A stretch of DNA of 64,000 bases from Gigantopelta aegis (Eukaryota > Mollusca > Gastropoda > Neomphalida > Peltospiridae): NCBI RefSeq assembly GCF_016097555.1, contig NC_054706.1, positions 52,363,590 to 52,427,589 on the forward strand, read 5' to 3'. Below are positions 12,915 through 24,360 of the stretch, in pieces. Positions within the stretch are counted from its first letter, which is position 1; each line of letters opens with the position of its first letter. The position numbers and the translations under genes are program-made. The notes under the pieces are model-generated. The model had not been told where the DNA came from. It saw only the letters and a program-made list of their open reading frames with translations, and searched no databases.

Positions 12915-14031
12915 CAGATAATTCGTCCTCTGGACGTTTCGTCCACAGATGATTCGTCCACTAAAAATTCGTCCACTGTTGAACTCGAGACTATTCGTCC
13001 ACAACCAAACATTGTTCTTGGACAATTCATCCACTATATATATATTTTTATTTTATTAGTTATTTATCATCTATTTCATCCACGGAATAAATAAATGTAT
13101 GGACACTTTTTATTTTAATCGAATATCGACACAGAGAATTGCCAGAGAAGTGCAGATTGTAACATAACCTAACAGCTTTGCCATGCCTATATCTCTGACA
13201 TCACCAGTGGCTTTGCCTGCGGCAGGGGTGGGGGTTACCAAATATGATGGGGACAATTTGATAGACATAGTCTATTATAGTAATAATAATAGGGAATGGG
13301 ACAATTAAAGTAAATTTATGATTATTGTATTTACAAATTTATTTATGACGCTACTTTTGAACGAGCTCTCAAAATTAATAATAATAATAATAATATATAT
13401 ATAGTTTGTGGAGTGTATAGCTGAAGAGTTTAAGAGAGGATTCATGGCAGTACAAAGAGGTAAAGCATTGAAAAACAGTTGAGTAGAAGTTATGTGCAGA
13501 TTGTAATAATATATCTATTGATTTTGTGACAAGTAAAGGGGAGGGGAACTCTATTTACGTTCCCATATCCCGAAGGTTCAGGCACGCCCACCCCAGATTT
13601 AGCCTCTGACTTCGCCAGTGGCCAATTCCGGGGCAGGAGGGGTTACGAATAAAGATAATCTTGACGTTACAACTTGTCTGGTATAGCCTGTTGTTTCTTT
13701 TTACCCATTCCGTTTACACCTGGCCTCTATTGTGAAGTAATTAACAATACCCGCTCAACACTATTAATGCTGTTTCACAATTTCATTCAGTCTGCACCTA
13801 AAACAAATCGACTTATTTCAAGTAGATAGTACCACTAAAATTTTGTTTGTTTCATATACGTGTAGTTTACCACAAAACGAACATAATTAACCATTTCAAT
13901 GGCTGAGAAATAACATTTTAGATTTATTGGTCTAAATGTTGTAATCGAGGTGGGTGGATGAATTGTACGTGGACGAATTGTATGGTAGACGAATCATCTG
14001 TGGACGAAACATCCAGAGGACGAATCATCTG
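12915..14031. mobile_element. TIR element with iterated ATTCGTCCAC subterminal motifs
   Basis: The left end reads CAGATAATTCGTCCTCTGG and the right end, in reverse complement, CAGATGATTCGTCCTCTGG. The match continues for about 45 bp through TTCGTCCACAGATGATTCGTC. Further ATTCGTCCAC-like motifs repeat inward from both ends. Inside, two direct repeats (about 13186-13250 and 13597-13655) share CTCTGACaTCgCCAGTGGC. No transposase frame and no clear target duplication were seen. The superfamily is unknown. Confidence 0.75.
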
Positions 14032-14302
14032 GAAAGCCACAACACATACTGAAAATGAAAATTGCATAATTTTAGAATCAATAAAAAAAAACCTGTGAAT
14101 ATTCTTGCTGAGGGCAGCCATTTTGTTTTGTTTTCATCGCGTCTGGTACTCTAGCTTGGAAGGAAGTGACATCAGCTCCTATATGCACAGTACAAACAAA
14201 CACAATGATTTACGACAAGGTGCTTCTCTTCGATCAACCTGACTTGTTAAACAACATAAATATCCTGATAATATAATAAACTATTTGACTAAATAAATTT
14301 CA

Positions 14303-14481
14303 TTCCTCTCTGTGGGAAAGTGCATATATATAAAAAAAAATCCCGTGCTGCTAATGGAAAAATGTAGTGGGTTTCCTCTGACTATGAATCAGAATTACCA
14401 AATGTTTGACATCCAATAACTGATGATTAATAAATCAATGTGCTATAGTAGTGTCGTTAAACAAAAACAAACTTTTAACTT
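14303..14481 (+). mobile_element. 5'-truncated SINE, tail 2, nested in the TTAA element
   Basis: The core remnant CTGTGGGAAAGTGCATATA is followed by tail 2 (TTTGACATCCAATAACTGAT, then GTGTCGTTAAACAAAAACAA). It is flanked by a 13-bp duplication with one mismatch (14290-14302 and 14482-14494). The uninterrupted sequence of copy 1 confirms the insertion point. Confidence 0.9.
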
Positions 14482-15511
14482 TAAATACATTTCAATGTGC
14501 ATTAACAAAAGGAAATGGGGTTATAGTATTTTTCCTCTGCTGAAAAAAATCCAAAGAAAAAATACATACTATTAGGCCTGTTGAGCAAAAGCGACCACCC
14601 ACGATACCCAAATGATAATTTTCTTTTCTTTGAAACTATGTAATTGGTCTGTTCTATGATTTTAGATGGGACAATCTACTTAATCGATAGTATTATGTAA
14701 TTATTTACAGCATAATAAATGTTGTTAATGTCCATTACTATTTTAGGGATGACAAGTTATTTGTTGGAGAATGGTTTAATTTTCTTTTGCAATATGGTGA
14801 CACGGGGCCTAATTCACTATATGCTAATTACATAAGTGTCTACATTTCTCCATACCATTAAGCAAAGACTAATATTAGAACATGTCATGATGCATCAGAT
14901 TGGTAAAAAATGCATCACAATACCCTGTGATGTTAATAATTATATTTATCGGTAGGCCCTATGTATTCCTTTTTGAGTCTAGATGGCAGCAATTGCTTGG
15001 TCTGATAATCTACCAAAAATGAACAGGTCTGCCAGTCAGAAATCACAGGTGGAGGCACCTAAAATAATAGACCATTCAATATCAATATTTAGGTTTCGTA
15101 AATACACAGGAGCTTACAGGGATGAATATTATTACAGAACATTGCGTTGCATGCCTGTTTCACCATTCCGCAAAAAGAAGCAAGCCGCTATGTTTGATTC
15201 TTTAGTTCCACGACTAATTCCTGATGTGACACCAGATGGTATATTCAGTAGGATGGAGCAAAATGGCTGTGCCCGTTATATGTAATAGCTGTCACATGTT
15301 TACGGTTTTATTAATTAAATATACCAATATACTTGTTGATTTTAAACAATAATGTGTATTAAATATCATTGAATATGCAAAAGCCTTGCTTAATTATTCC
15401 TTTATGTACTGGATTTATTCAGTGTTAGCTTTTTGTATGGGATCCTATAAGAAATATTTTCTTAAGTTCTTTGCATCATGAACATTGCATGTACTTTTTG
15501 TATGGCAGAGG

Positions 15512-15749
15512 ATGGACAGTCCTAATCAAGATGGATGCATCAAGCGAGGCTGGCTGATGAAGAAGGGTGGTCTTATGAAAACAACATGGCAACATCGCTA
15601 CTTTGCACTGTCAGGAAATTTCCTCATCTATTACATCAAGGAAGATGACATCAAATCTCAAGGTAGCATTCTGCTTGATCAGCATCGAATACTGGAGCAA
15701 CCTATCAGTCCAGACGAACCAGATCACTTCATCTTTGAAATTGTTTCAG
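15512..15749 (+). CDS. ARHGAP22/24/25: ARHGAP coding exon 1: first part of the PH domain
   Basis: The acceptor TATGGCAG ends at 15508 (or 15510) and the ATG follows at 15512. The exon encodes MDSPNQDGCIKRGW and onward through the PH strands HRYFAL and FLIYYIKED, and ends FEIVS plus one base. The donor CAG|GTAAG is strong. It leaves phase 1, matched by exon 2. Confidence 0.9.
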
Positions 15750-18700
15750 GTAAGATTGAAACAACACCTGTAATAACCTCTGTAACCAATGATAGAAATA
15801 AGCAGAACATTGAGAAATCTACTTGTCCAGCAATATTTTCACTTGTCCAAATAAATGTTTTGTTTTATTCAAGTACAAGGACCGTATTTTTGATTTCTCA
15901 AAATTAAACTGCATTGAAAATTTTTATATGTTCACTGGACAACCACTAAGGTACATTTTGCTTGTCCGAGCAGATTTTCACTTGTCAGGACAAACGAACA
16001 AGTGCTTATTTCGAACACTAGTAACCTACTTGCCTGCTCGTCCGACCACCCTTTATTAACATGGACTCGCACTCACAAACACAATTCTTGTCTATCCAGT
16101 AAAACTTAAAACAAATATAAAATTAAAATAAATTTTTTGACCACAAATAGTTTGGCAACATCAAGGTTGGGATGCCTTTGTTTATTGTCTTACAGAGTAA
16201 TATGAGCACAGGTCTCGAAATAGGGAGTAAAATATTGCCTGCTGTTTATTTTTGTTTAAATATCAGGCAGAAAGAAATATGGCCTGCTAAGAAAAAAATA
16301 TGGCCTGCTGAAAATAGGACAGCTTGGGTTGAGTGGAGGGTTTAATTGGGACAGTGTGTGAGAAAATGAGAGCATGTCTGAGATGTATTTTAAAGCATTA
16401 TAAAATTAAAATATAACAAAATCACGTGAAGAGCCTCTGCTAAATAGAAGATCAGATAATCTTACAAACATCTATCTCTTGAAAAATTACCTGCAATGTT
16501 TTTGGTAATTTTAGCAGGAGAATTTTTATTTCACCTGCAATGAACCCTGGAATATAAGTAGTATTGTATTTAACATGCATATATTTTAAATATCTTTAGA
16601 GGTACAGAGGGTACATACACCCTGGTCTGTGAGACAAAGTAGAAAGTTAACAACTATCTATTTTGTAATATTTTCAAAATGGAAACCACAAATAAATTGT
16701 GCATGTTTCAGTGCCTTTCTAAAAGTAATGCATTTTTAATACTGAGATACAGTGGACTCTGTCTAAACCGGATTCTGTGTAATCCGGATCTCTTAGTAAA
16801 CCGGTCCATTTCCAAAGCCCCGTCCAGCTACCGTTTATCTCTTTGGTATAAATCTCTGCCTAATCCGTACTCTGTCTACTTCGGACTCCGGATCAAAAAT
16901 CAAGAACGAAAGAACCGTTCATGCATTAATTACCTCTGTCTACACCCGATTGGGATTTGACTGAACGACGGGCTGCTTAATTAGTTGAACAATGATTGTC
17001 ACTTGCCGAGTAATCAGGACGCCGTCGCAAGATCAAATACAAAATGTAATCACACTCGTGTTAAGTTTACTCTTATTGCTGTAGGCCGTTAGATCTGGAT
17101 TTTGTATTCAAATAATTTCGTACGTACGAATAAATAATGTTTCAGGAAATAAAATGAAATTTAACCTAGTACAAATATTAGAACGACCAGAAACACGTTT
17201 AATATGCAGCCACTAATATTTTATGCAGAAAAATATATTTGATGTGTAATTACAATCATTAAAAAGTCTCTGTTAGTGGATAACATCATACAAATTGCAG
17301 CAAACTCAGGAATGTCCCTTTAAGTATATTTTTTATGTCTGTGAAATAATCAATTGCAAGTCTGGCTTTTATGACTATGTTTCCCAACCATCCATGGGTT
17401 CAAATGTCACTGTTGATCGCGAGTCGTCGATCATTTAAGAACCATAACTCTGGATGAACTCTGTCTAAACCGGTCCTCTATGTAAACCGGACTATTTCGA
17501 CGGTACGAAGTGAGTCCGGTTTAGACAGAGTCCACTGTATATTTTTTTATTTGAAAAGGACAAGAGAGAATGCATTGGCTGCATACTGGAAAAATGATTT
17601 CTTTATAGCAAGAAGTCCACGAAATGCTAAAAAACTATTATACATCCATCCATTCAAAAAATGTTCTTTCTTTTTTTTCTTTGCTGTCTAAGTAGTAAAT
17701 ATGTCCTGTACATGTCTTGTTTTTCTCTTTCAGCGAAAGGTCACCGAAATGCTGACAAAAAAATTGATAGCCATGAGATGATCTGTTTGTGTGCACCATC
17801 AGATGCTGAAAGACAAGGCTGGATAAAGGCACTGCGGCATGCCATGTATGCTCATCGAGGAGGCGGTAAAAAATTTTTTTTTGCAGTTGACAAAGCAAAT
17901 ATTTAATCCAATACCAGCAAAAAAAAGATGCCATGAAAAAAGAAATCGAATATAGTTCTCAGCCAAACAAAACAAACAATTAAAAACTCCACTGTAATCT
18001 CCACGGCATTGTCAATTGTCATAGGCAATTGCAGGGGTTGTAATTTTATTAAATAATATTTATTATTATTAATAAAAATTAATTAAGGAGTATTTGAAAC
18101 TTATGTTCAAGGCGTACATGCAGTTTTGTCACCTATATCCAATATTTTCAGCAATATTTGGCCAGAAGCTTGAAGAAACTATGAAATATACACGCAAGCA
18201 AAAACGGAAAATCCCCTTCATTATTGAGGAGTGTGTGGAATTCCTTTACAAGAATGGTTTAGAGTCTGAGGGAATTTTCAGGTAACAAATTTCACAACTG
18301 AGCACATACAATTATTGCTATATTCTGGTTGTTTAACGTAATAGATTTGTTGTTAATGTCTAGGGCTAGTTCTAGGTGAGAAGAACATTTTGCCAAATTG
18401 ATTATTAAATTTTAAAAATGGAAAAAAACAGTTATTTTTCTAACAAAATATTAATTATTACAGCTGATGTTTATTATATTATGAGAAGAAATGCATGTAG
18501 TTGTACATATTATGTAAATGATATAATCAACAGGTAGTAATGACCATCTACCTCCTGAACTGTAAGACCAATAAACCAATGGATAGGGCACTTTACCATC
18601 TTTGGACGTGTGCTAGATGGTTTTTCTAGCACGATTTTCTACCAGTTGATTTAACTAGATGGATACTTGGTAAGACACAGCAGTTTTTTGTGTGTGTGTA

Positions 18701-20277
18701 TTGTTTGGTCCAATGTCATTTTCGTCTTTGTATATAGGTACATGAGTTGAAATGTTGTTATCAATTATAATTTCCAATGCTGTATTACTTAAATATCTTC
18801 AATAATGTTTTTCAGGCTGCCTGGGAGAGCTGTAGTGATCCGTGATTTGAAGGAAAAGTTTGATTGTGGTGAGCTGGTTTCTCTGTCTAAGCTCGAGGCT
18901 GATGTTCACAGTGTGTCTTCGTTACTCAAACTATACCTTCGTGAGCTTCCCGAATCTATCATCCCTTGTAAACACTATCAAAAGTTTATGAATTTTGCTC
19001 TACGCTTTCTAGATGTCAAAGAGGATCCATTAAAAATGGAAGTGGTTGTCAGTTTAAAATCGTTCATGCCTCAACTACCTGTAGATAATTATAACATTTT
19101 GAAATATCTCTGTCGAATGTTGAACTCCGTAGGTCAGAAGAGTTCTGTAAACAAGATGTCGATGTTGAATATCGCCACCGTATTTGGACCGAACATTATT
19201 CGTCATATGGATGACAATCCCGAACTGTTCATGATGACCGCTGAGATTGCCCAACAGTTGGCATTCATGCTGATTAATTACTTTGATATTGTATTTGAGC
19301 TGGAGTATGACTCGGGCCCCACATCTCCAGAACCAGTCCCTGTCGAGGACTTGTTAAAACTCTCCCACAGTGATCAGAATCCTGTCCTCGGAGTGAACGT
19401 CCTCCCATCAGCAGAGTCCGAGCTGGCAGGGCTGCATATTGAAACTGATGATGTCTTCCTGCTAGCTGCTCCTAATGACAGTAAAACCTTTTTGCCTGGT
19501 GGTCAGTTTTCTCCAATGAACTCCCTCAACGGTCATGTTTCTGATGCAGCAGCTAAGCAGGTTGTTCTTCGACAAGACTCAGACAGTAGCACTGCTAGTC
19601 AGAGCGAGCCGCTCAAACGAAACAGTCCCAGATTCACGGAGGATGGCCGACCCATTCCACCAAAACGGAAGTCGAAGATCATTCGAGGTCGACCGGTTAG
19701 TGCTAACTGCCGACTGGGTAGCTGGAAAGGAAGCGACTCGAGCGTGACAACCACTCCCAACGTTAGTGTCGCAACGACACCAGAATCGCCCGGACCTTCA
19801 TTTGAGAATGATGTAAGTAGTCTGCAAAAAGACAGATTGCTGCTCACAAAAGAGACTCAAACTGATGATAGTGGAGGGTTCGAAGAGAAGAACAGTGTAC
19901 AGTATTTCACACAAGATGACATGCAGGCAAAGGAAAAAGAAATTTCAACATTAAAGGAGGATAAGCAAGCAAAGGAACAAGAAATTAAAGCTTTAAAGAA
20001 TGACATGCAGGCAAAGGAACGAGATATTTCAACATTAAAGGAAGTTGTTGCTGGGCATAAAAACAAATACGACTCGACCGTGAAGGCGTTAAGAGCAGAG
20101 ATCGACAATATGAAGGAAAAGTACGAAAAGCGCATCGAGACCTTAGAAGCTGTGTTCAAAACACAAAATTTAAAATATGAAGCAGAAAGTAATGGCCGAG
20201 CGGAAGCTGTGGAGACTGTCGTAAAGCTGAGAAATCAACTTCACCAGTACCAGATGCAGTATGGTGAATTACCATAG
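15512..20277 (+). CDS. ARHGAP22/24/25: Rho GTPase-activating protein, ARHGAP22/24/25 family (PH-RhoGAP-coiled coil), four coding exons
   Basis: The coding exons 15512-15749, 17734-17865, 18152-18281 and 18816-20277 join in frame with GT/AG junctions to 653 residues, close to vertebrate ARHGAP25 in length. An N-terminal PH domain (about residues 9-118, with KRGWLMKKGG and GWIKALRHAM) is followed by a RhoGAP domain (about 125-328). The latter shows IFGQKLEET, GIFRLPG with the catalytic arginine finger at R167, KLYLRELPE and NIATVFGPN. A polar linker and a C-terminal coiled coil (about 535-648) complete the family architecture. Family members accelerate GTP hydrolysis on Rac/Rho-type GTPases, with the PH domain binding phosphoinositides or partners, and control actin and cell migration. 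The ATG at 15512 follows a splice acceptor, so a noncoding 5' exon probably lies upstream. Which vertebrate paralogue is closest cannot be decided by eye. Confidence 0.93.
15787..16020. mobile_element. hAT-like MITE in ARHGAP intron 1
   Basis: The ends CAATGATAGAAATAAGCA and, in reverse complement, TAGTGTTCGAAATAAGCA are imperfect inverted repeats. GTAAC flanks both sides exactly (15782-15786 and 16021-16025). The interior repeats CTTGTCC motifs in both orientations. It is 234 bp and starts only 37 bp after the exon 1 donor. Confidence 0.65.
16209..16549. mobile_element. possible hAT-like MITE
   Basis: The left end CAGGTCTCGAAATAGGG and right end (reverse complement CAGGGTTCATTGCAGG) are weakly similar. 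Short GCCTGCT motifs repeat inside. No convincing target duplication was found, so the boundaries are tentative. Confidence 0.35.
16750..17537. mobile_element. pogo/Tigger-like transposon remnant in ARHGAP intron 1
   Basis: The left terminus is CAGTGGACTCTGTCTAAACC and the right terminus is its exact complement, with TA on both sides. Further CCGGT/ACCGG motifs pair inward. It is 788 bp without a transposase frame. A TTAA MITE fragment (about 17060-17321) is nested inside. A second family member lies at 24087-25073. Confidence 0.85.
17060..17321. mobile_element. TTAA MITE family 2, truncated copy nested in the Tigger element
   Basis: The right 260 bp match the full copy at 61460-61841, including AACGACCAGAAACACGTTTA and the terminus GGAATGTCCCT followed by TTAA. 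The left terminus is missing. Confidence 0.75.
17734..17865 (+). CDS. ARHGAP22/24/25: ARHGAP coding exon 2: end of the PH domain
   Basis: The acceptor TTTTCTCTTTCAG precedes 17734. The exon completes the split alanine codon and encodes KGHRNADKKIDSHEMICL, CAPSDAERQGWIKALRHAMY and HRGG. The conserved tryptophan of the PH C-terminal helix is present. It ends in phase 1 at a GTAAAA donor. Confidence 0.9.
17868..18151 (+). other. ARHGAP intron 2
   Basis: A short AT-rich intron with a T run after the donor and a good acceptor (CAATATTTTCAG). No insertion was recognised in it. Confidence 0.7.
18152..18281 (+). CDS. ARHGAP22/24/25: ARHGAP coding exon 3: N-terminal part of the RhoGAP domain
   Basis: It encodes IFGQKLEETMKYTRKQ, IPFIIEECVEFLYKNGL and ESEGIF, the start of the RhoGAP fold. 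It ends two bases into the arginine-finger codon (AG|G), which exon 4 completes. The donor is CAG|GTAACA. Confidence 0.92.
18282..18815 (+). other. ARHGAP intron 3
   Basis: A 534-bp AT-rich intron with a GT-rich patch near 18690 and acceptor ATGTTTTTCAG. No repeat with clear boundaries was recognised. Confidence 0.7.
18816..20277 (+). CDS. ARHGAP22/24/25: ARHGAP coding exon 4: RhoGAP core, linker and coiled coil
   Basis: A 1462-bp terminal exon. It starts with the last base of R167 and LPGRAVV. It carries KLYLRELPE and NIATVFGPN of RhoGAP, a Ser/Pro-rich linker with a basic patch (PPKRKSKIIRGRP) and an acidic/basic coiled coil. The coiled coil includes three tandem 14-residue (42-bp) repeats of the type DMQAKEKEISTLKE at 19918-20043. 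The stop is TAG at 20275-20277. Confidence 0.95.
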
Positions 20278-21639
20278 ATGTAGTACCAGGCCTAGTATCT
20301 AAAACAAACCATGTTTTGATAATGAATGGGAATATATCTTTTTTTATGTTAATTTTTAAGACTTGAATCATGATGTGTGTCTTTTAGTTAGAGCACTGTT
20401 ATTTTGTTCTCATATTTTAAAAATTATTATTAAATGCTTACTTATGATAACAGTTTAATTTTAAAACAGATTTGACTGTGGTACTGTGCAATAATTTTAT
20501 TCTTTTATTACACGAAAGACAAATTAGAGCCAGACATTTAATTTTGTAAATTTGTTACACGAGTACTTACAAACATATAAAACATTTTAAGATGATACAC
20601 CAGTTTGAATATGTAATGCAGTCTTCGCTAGGAAAGGCGAGTTATCACTCCTGCTTCCCTCCATTCTCGTCTGGAATGTTTTAGGCGAGTGGCATATTGA
20701 TCACCTTGCAGTAAAATGTTAAAGGAATTTTATTTGAAACTTCATGTGATTGCTCGCCTGGTATCATTTAATGAGAGTGATCTTCAGCTCACCTTAACTT
20801 TGCTCATTGTGAAGACTGATTCTTTTGGTAAATGAATAGTGCTAGCAACTGGTGCATAAAATAAATGTTTTTAAGTGTTTCGTTAATCATTTCAAATTAA
20901 GCATTGATTATTTCAGTTTGTGCTAATTACTGACAAGTGAAATATTTTGTACCTCCGTGCCTTTGGAATTTTTAATTTACAAAAAAAATATTTTGTATTC
21001 ACTAGTTACATTGTGCCATATTTGCAAGTGTTTTTACGAATAATCTAAGCAAACATTTTCATATCAGTGACATTCTTAAAAATATCAAATTTATATAAAA
21101 ATTATATATATAATATATAATCACCACTTACAGAGAACACTTATTAAATGTGACTTATTAGAATATGAGATTTTAATATAACCACAGTATTAGAACATTT
21201 CATTTTTAAACATGTAATGAGTTGGCCATGTCATATATAATTTTTTATTATTTTACTTACTTGCTTTCATTTAGATTTCATTATCATTTTTTATGTGGGG
21301 TTTTTTTCACTGAATTATTTATTTAAAAAAAAAATTGACTTGCCATTAATTTTTAATTCTAATTAAAAGGATCATATCTAGAACAAAATTTTCTTCACCA
21401 TCTCTGACATTCAACAATTTGTGAAAGACATGATTAGATGTTCACTAAAGCCAGCTGCACATGAGGGCTGATACCTTGTGTGTGAACAATTTTGCTGAGT
21501 GTTTTTCCTTGCCTGGTCGTGAGGAAAATATCTTTCGGGTTTTATATTTTTGGCCATGCTTGGCAAAAATGTCACCGTTTGCGGGCTATGTAAGCTCTCA
21601 TCTGAATTGACCAACTGACCAATTGAATGCATTTATGAA
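20278..21639 (+). other. ARHGAP 3' untranslated region and downstream AT-rich DNA
   Basis: No further coding exon follows the TAG. An AATAAA is seen at about 20860 and other AT-rich variants lie earlier, so the polyadenylation site is uncertain. The rest is AT-rich without recognised elements. Confidence 0.5.
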
Positions 21640-22225
21640 GGTTTAACGACACTCCAGCATGAAAAATACATCGGCTACTGGGTGTCAGACTAAGATAAAT
21701 GCAAAAATAAACTGACCAATGGAAACACGAAAAGTGCATCAAGAGTGACGTCATCATGAGAGTCGTAAGCAGACTAGCTCTGCATGTAGCATTGTAGTTC
21801 ATTGCTTAATTGGGGGTGGGACATAGCCCAGTGGTAAAGCGTTCGCTTGATGTGTGGTCGGTCTAGGATCGATCCCCGTCAGTGGACCCATTAGGTTATT
21901 TCTCGCTCCAGCCTGTGCTCCACAACTGTTGTAACAAAGGCTGTGGTATGTACTATCCTGTCTGTGGAATGGTGCATATAAAAGATCTCTTGCTGCAAAT
22001 AGAAAAGAGTAGACCATGTAGTGGCGACAGCGGGTTTCCTCTCTCAATATCTGTGTGGTCCTTAACCATATGTCTGATGCCATATAACCATAAATAAAAT
22101 GTGTTGAGTGCGTCGTTATATGAAACATTTCCTTCCTTCGTCACTTAATTTTTGCCTTTACCATAGTTTAACACCCAATAGACAATGTATTTTTCATGCT
22201 GGGGTGTTGTTAAACATTCATTCAT
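21640..22225. repeat. inverted pair of SINE tail-E fragments around a SINE
   Basis: At 21640-21690 a segment with GTTTAACGACACTCCAGC and GAAAAATACATCGG appears, and at 22168-22225 its inverted counterpart (ACAATGTATTTTTCATGC, then GTTGTTAAAC). Each resembles the 3' module of another SINE family. A head-A SINE (21812-22143) lies between them. Confidence 0.6.
21812..22143 (+). mobile_element. full-length SINE, head A plus core plus tail 1
   Basis: The head has A-box-like TAGCCCAGTGGTAAAGCG and B-box-like GGATCGATCCCC. The core and tail 1 (GTTGAGTGCGTCGTTATATG, then AAACATTTCCTTCC) follow. CTTAATT flanks both ends (21805-21811 and 22144-22150). The head resembles a tRNA gene but is a polymerase III promoter of a retroposon, not a tRNA. 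Confidence 0.92.
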
Positions 22226-22319
22226 TCATTTGGTCAGCTGAAAGGTCTTGTCTGTGGTAGGCTTTATTCATTCATTTAAACTTATTTTCGTGCTCATATC
22301 CAATTACGGTTCAAATATA

Positions 22320-22508
22320 CTTTCCTGGGCACACAGCTGTCTGCACTCTCTGTTCAGGACAGTGGGTTAGTGATTAGTAATAGAGAAGTCTGTTTAGTGG
22401 TCTTACACCTACCCGCTGAGCCGTTAAAACTCGCTTTAGGTGGGAGCCGTTATCTACCACCTTTATGTCCAATGACTTAACCATGACACCACGACACCAC
22501 CGAGGCCG
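22320..22508 (-). mobile_element. SINE fragment with head C
   Basis: On the minus strand it begins CCGGCCTCGGTGGTGTCGTG and contains ATGGTTAAGTCATTGGAC and GCGGGTAGGTGTAAGACC. These are related to head B but clearly diverged. The shared core is absent. It marks a further head type. Confidence 0.65.
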
Positions 22509-22509
22509 G

Positions 22510-24086
22510 TAGGTGGTAGGCTTTACATTTAAGTCTGCTTATATTACTGCTAAAGTAATGATGACATTTGGCTAATATTTTTTCCATCAAAAAGACTTAT
22601 CAGAGCTTATTTTCCTACTGGTGTCTTGGAATCCGATTCCTGTAATATTCCCTCAAATTAAAATTGGTGAATGCAGTTAGGTTACTGTAATAAGAGTCTT
22701 AATAAACAAAAAGATTTTAGTTCAACCTTCAATGTTCAGGCAACATCAATTGGAAAATATTATTTCCATGTTTCATAATAATTATATTATTTATTAGCAT
22801 CCAATTCTGAATTAATTAGTCACTAAGCACATAGTAAGAAATCCATGAAAAGAAAAACATTATTGTGATTTCTATGATGTAAAATTGATGTATTCTATAT
22901 TGATTCTGGTGAAATTTGATTTTTAAAAAATAAGGCCTGCTAACTTATTAGATTGCCTAAAAAAAATTGTTGTTGCTTATAATTACCTTTGCCTGAGGTT
23001 GTGTGATTATTCCACCTCATTGGCCTTCTTTTTGTTTTAATTCTCCCTTTCCTAACCAGTGTTCCATGATTGGTATATCAAAGTGTGGTATGTGATGTCC
23101 TAGCCGGAATAGTGCATATAATAGATACTTTGCTACTGTTTAATACAGTTTGCCTATATCATGATTCTTACAGGGCTTGGACTGACTTGAAATTTTATTA
23201 CCGTAATATATATTCTAGGCCAGGCAGAGTCTGGAATTTCAATATCTCCATAATAAAAGATCACCAGCTCTCTAAAATTTTCTTTAATTTAATATTGTTT
23301 TTAACCAACTGAAGAATTATAGAATAGTCCTAGCCATCAAACTTAACTTAGGATTCATGGAATTTCAAATTCCAAGCCAATCTGATGGCAACCAAACACA
23401 CTATCCACAAAACGACTAGCCTGGAATGTTGTTCACTTGTGGCTTGGAATACCATGGAATTTTTTAGCTAGAGTGGGAACCCTGTCTGTAATATATCAGT
23501 GACAGATTTCATCTGTCACTATCTATACCAAGTATTGTAATGACAATATGTCATGTCATCTTGCCGTAATTTCCCCTCTGTTCATTGCCCATAATGGAAA
23601 TATCTAAAAGTACGTAAAAGTATTTTTAAAAGTGTATGACATTATTAAAGTGGTACAGTATTAAAATGTACATACACTGAATATATTTTTAATTATAAGA
23701 GTGGTTGTATTCTGTATTAATTCATGTATAAAATATTATAATTGGAAGTATATATATTTTTTTCAGTATTTATTACAATTATTTGTTACAATTATTGCAT
23801 CTATTTCAAGGTACAGTTCACAAGTCACTTATATATCAGTTTATTTTTTATTCAGTATTCAACAATTTTATTTGTTTTGGTATTTAATTTGTAAAATATG
23901 TACATATCTCATCTGTTTCCTATTAATCACTTCTGTAATCACCCCAAGCTTCTATATTGTTATCTGTTATTTACATACATATTGTTAAGGCATAATAATT
24001 ATTGTCATTATTCTCTAAGTGTATCCTTATATGTACACTATACTTACACACTTATTAAAACCATGTTGTTATTTATAAGATGTATA
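22510..24086. other. intergenic DNA with one SINE-core scrap
   Basis: Mostly unique-looking AT-rich sequence. A degenerate SINE core scrap (ATTGGTATATCAAAGTGTGG and onward) lies at about 23066-23141. No gene was found. Confidence 0.5.
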
Positions 24087-24314
24087 CAGTGGACTCTGTC
24101 TAAACCGAATTTAAAGGAGACTGATTAAATAATGTTTCACAGATTTCATGATTAGATTTTATCTTATGGCTTCTTGATTATGGTAGCCCCACTTCCATGG
24201 CTAGTGATATTCAATGTTGGGCTAGTAAATAACTACTATCTCCATGCCCATTAAAAAAAAAATTCAAATGCTGCATTTAAGTCTGTTTCATAAATGAATA
24301 TCCTGACTCCACAC

Positions 24315-24360
<46 letters not shown>

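Larger units (their letters stand above)
11829..15401 (+). mobile_element. TTAA-flanked transposon copy 2, broken by nested insertions
   Basis: It begins AGGTGTGGTGAAGTCAAA after TTAA (11825-11828). About 75 bp match the end of copy 1 (6717-7911). The homology breaks near 11903, resumes about 14033-14043 with CAACACATACTG, and runs to about 15401. The interruption carries the 116-bp tandem duplication and the TIR element at 12915-14031. A SINE interrupts it again at 14303-14481. A frame at 14983-15285 ends in QNGCARYM, matching copy 1. The right TTAA is degenerate. It stops about 110 bp before the first ARHGAP exon. Confidence 0.7.

Noticed and set aside
21812-21890. tRNA gene-like sequence with A and B boxes (also at 30149, 39750, 48781, 54776)
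   Set aside because: The tRNA-like part continues into the SINE core and tail with target duplications, and the cloverleaf is not complete. These are retroposon heads.
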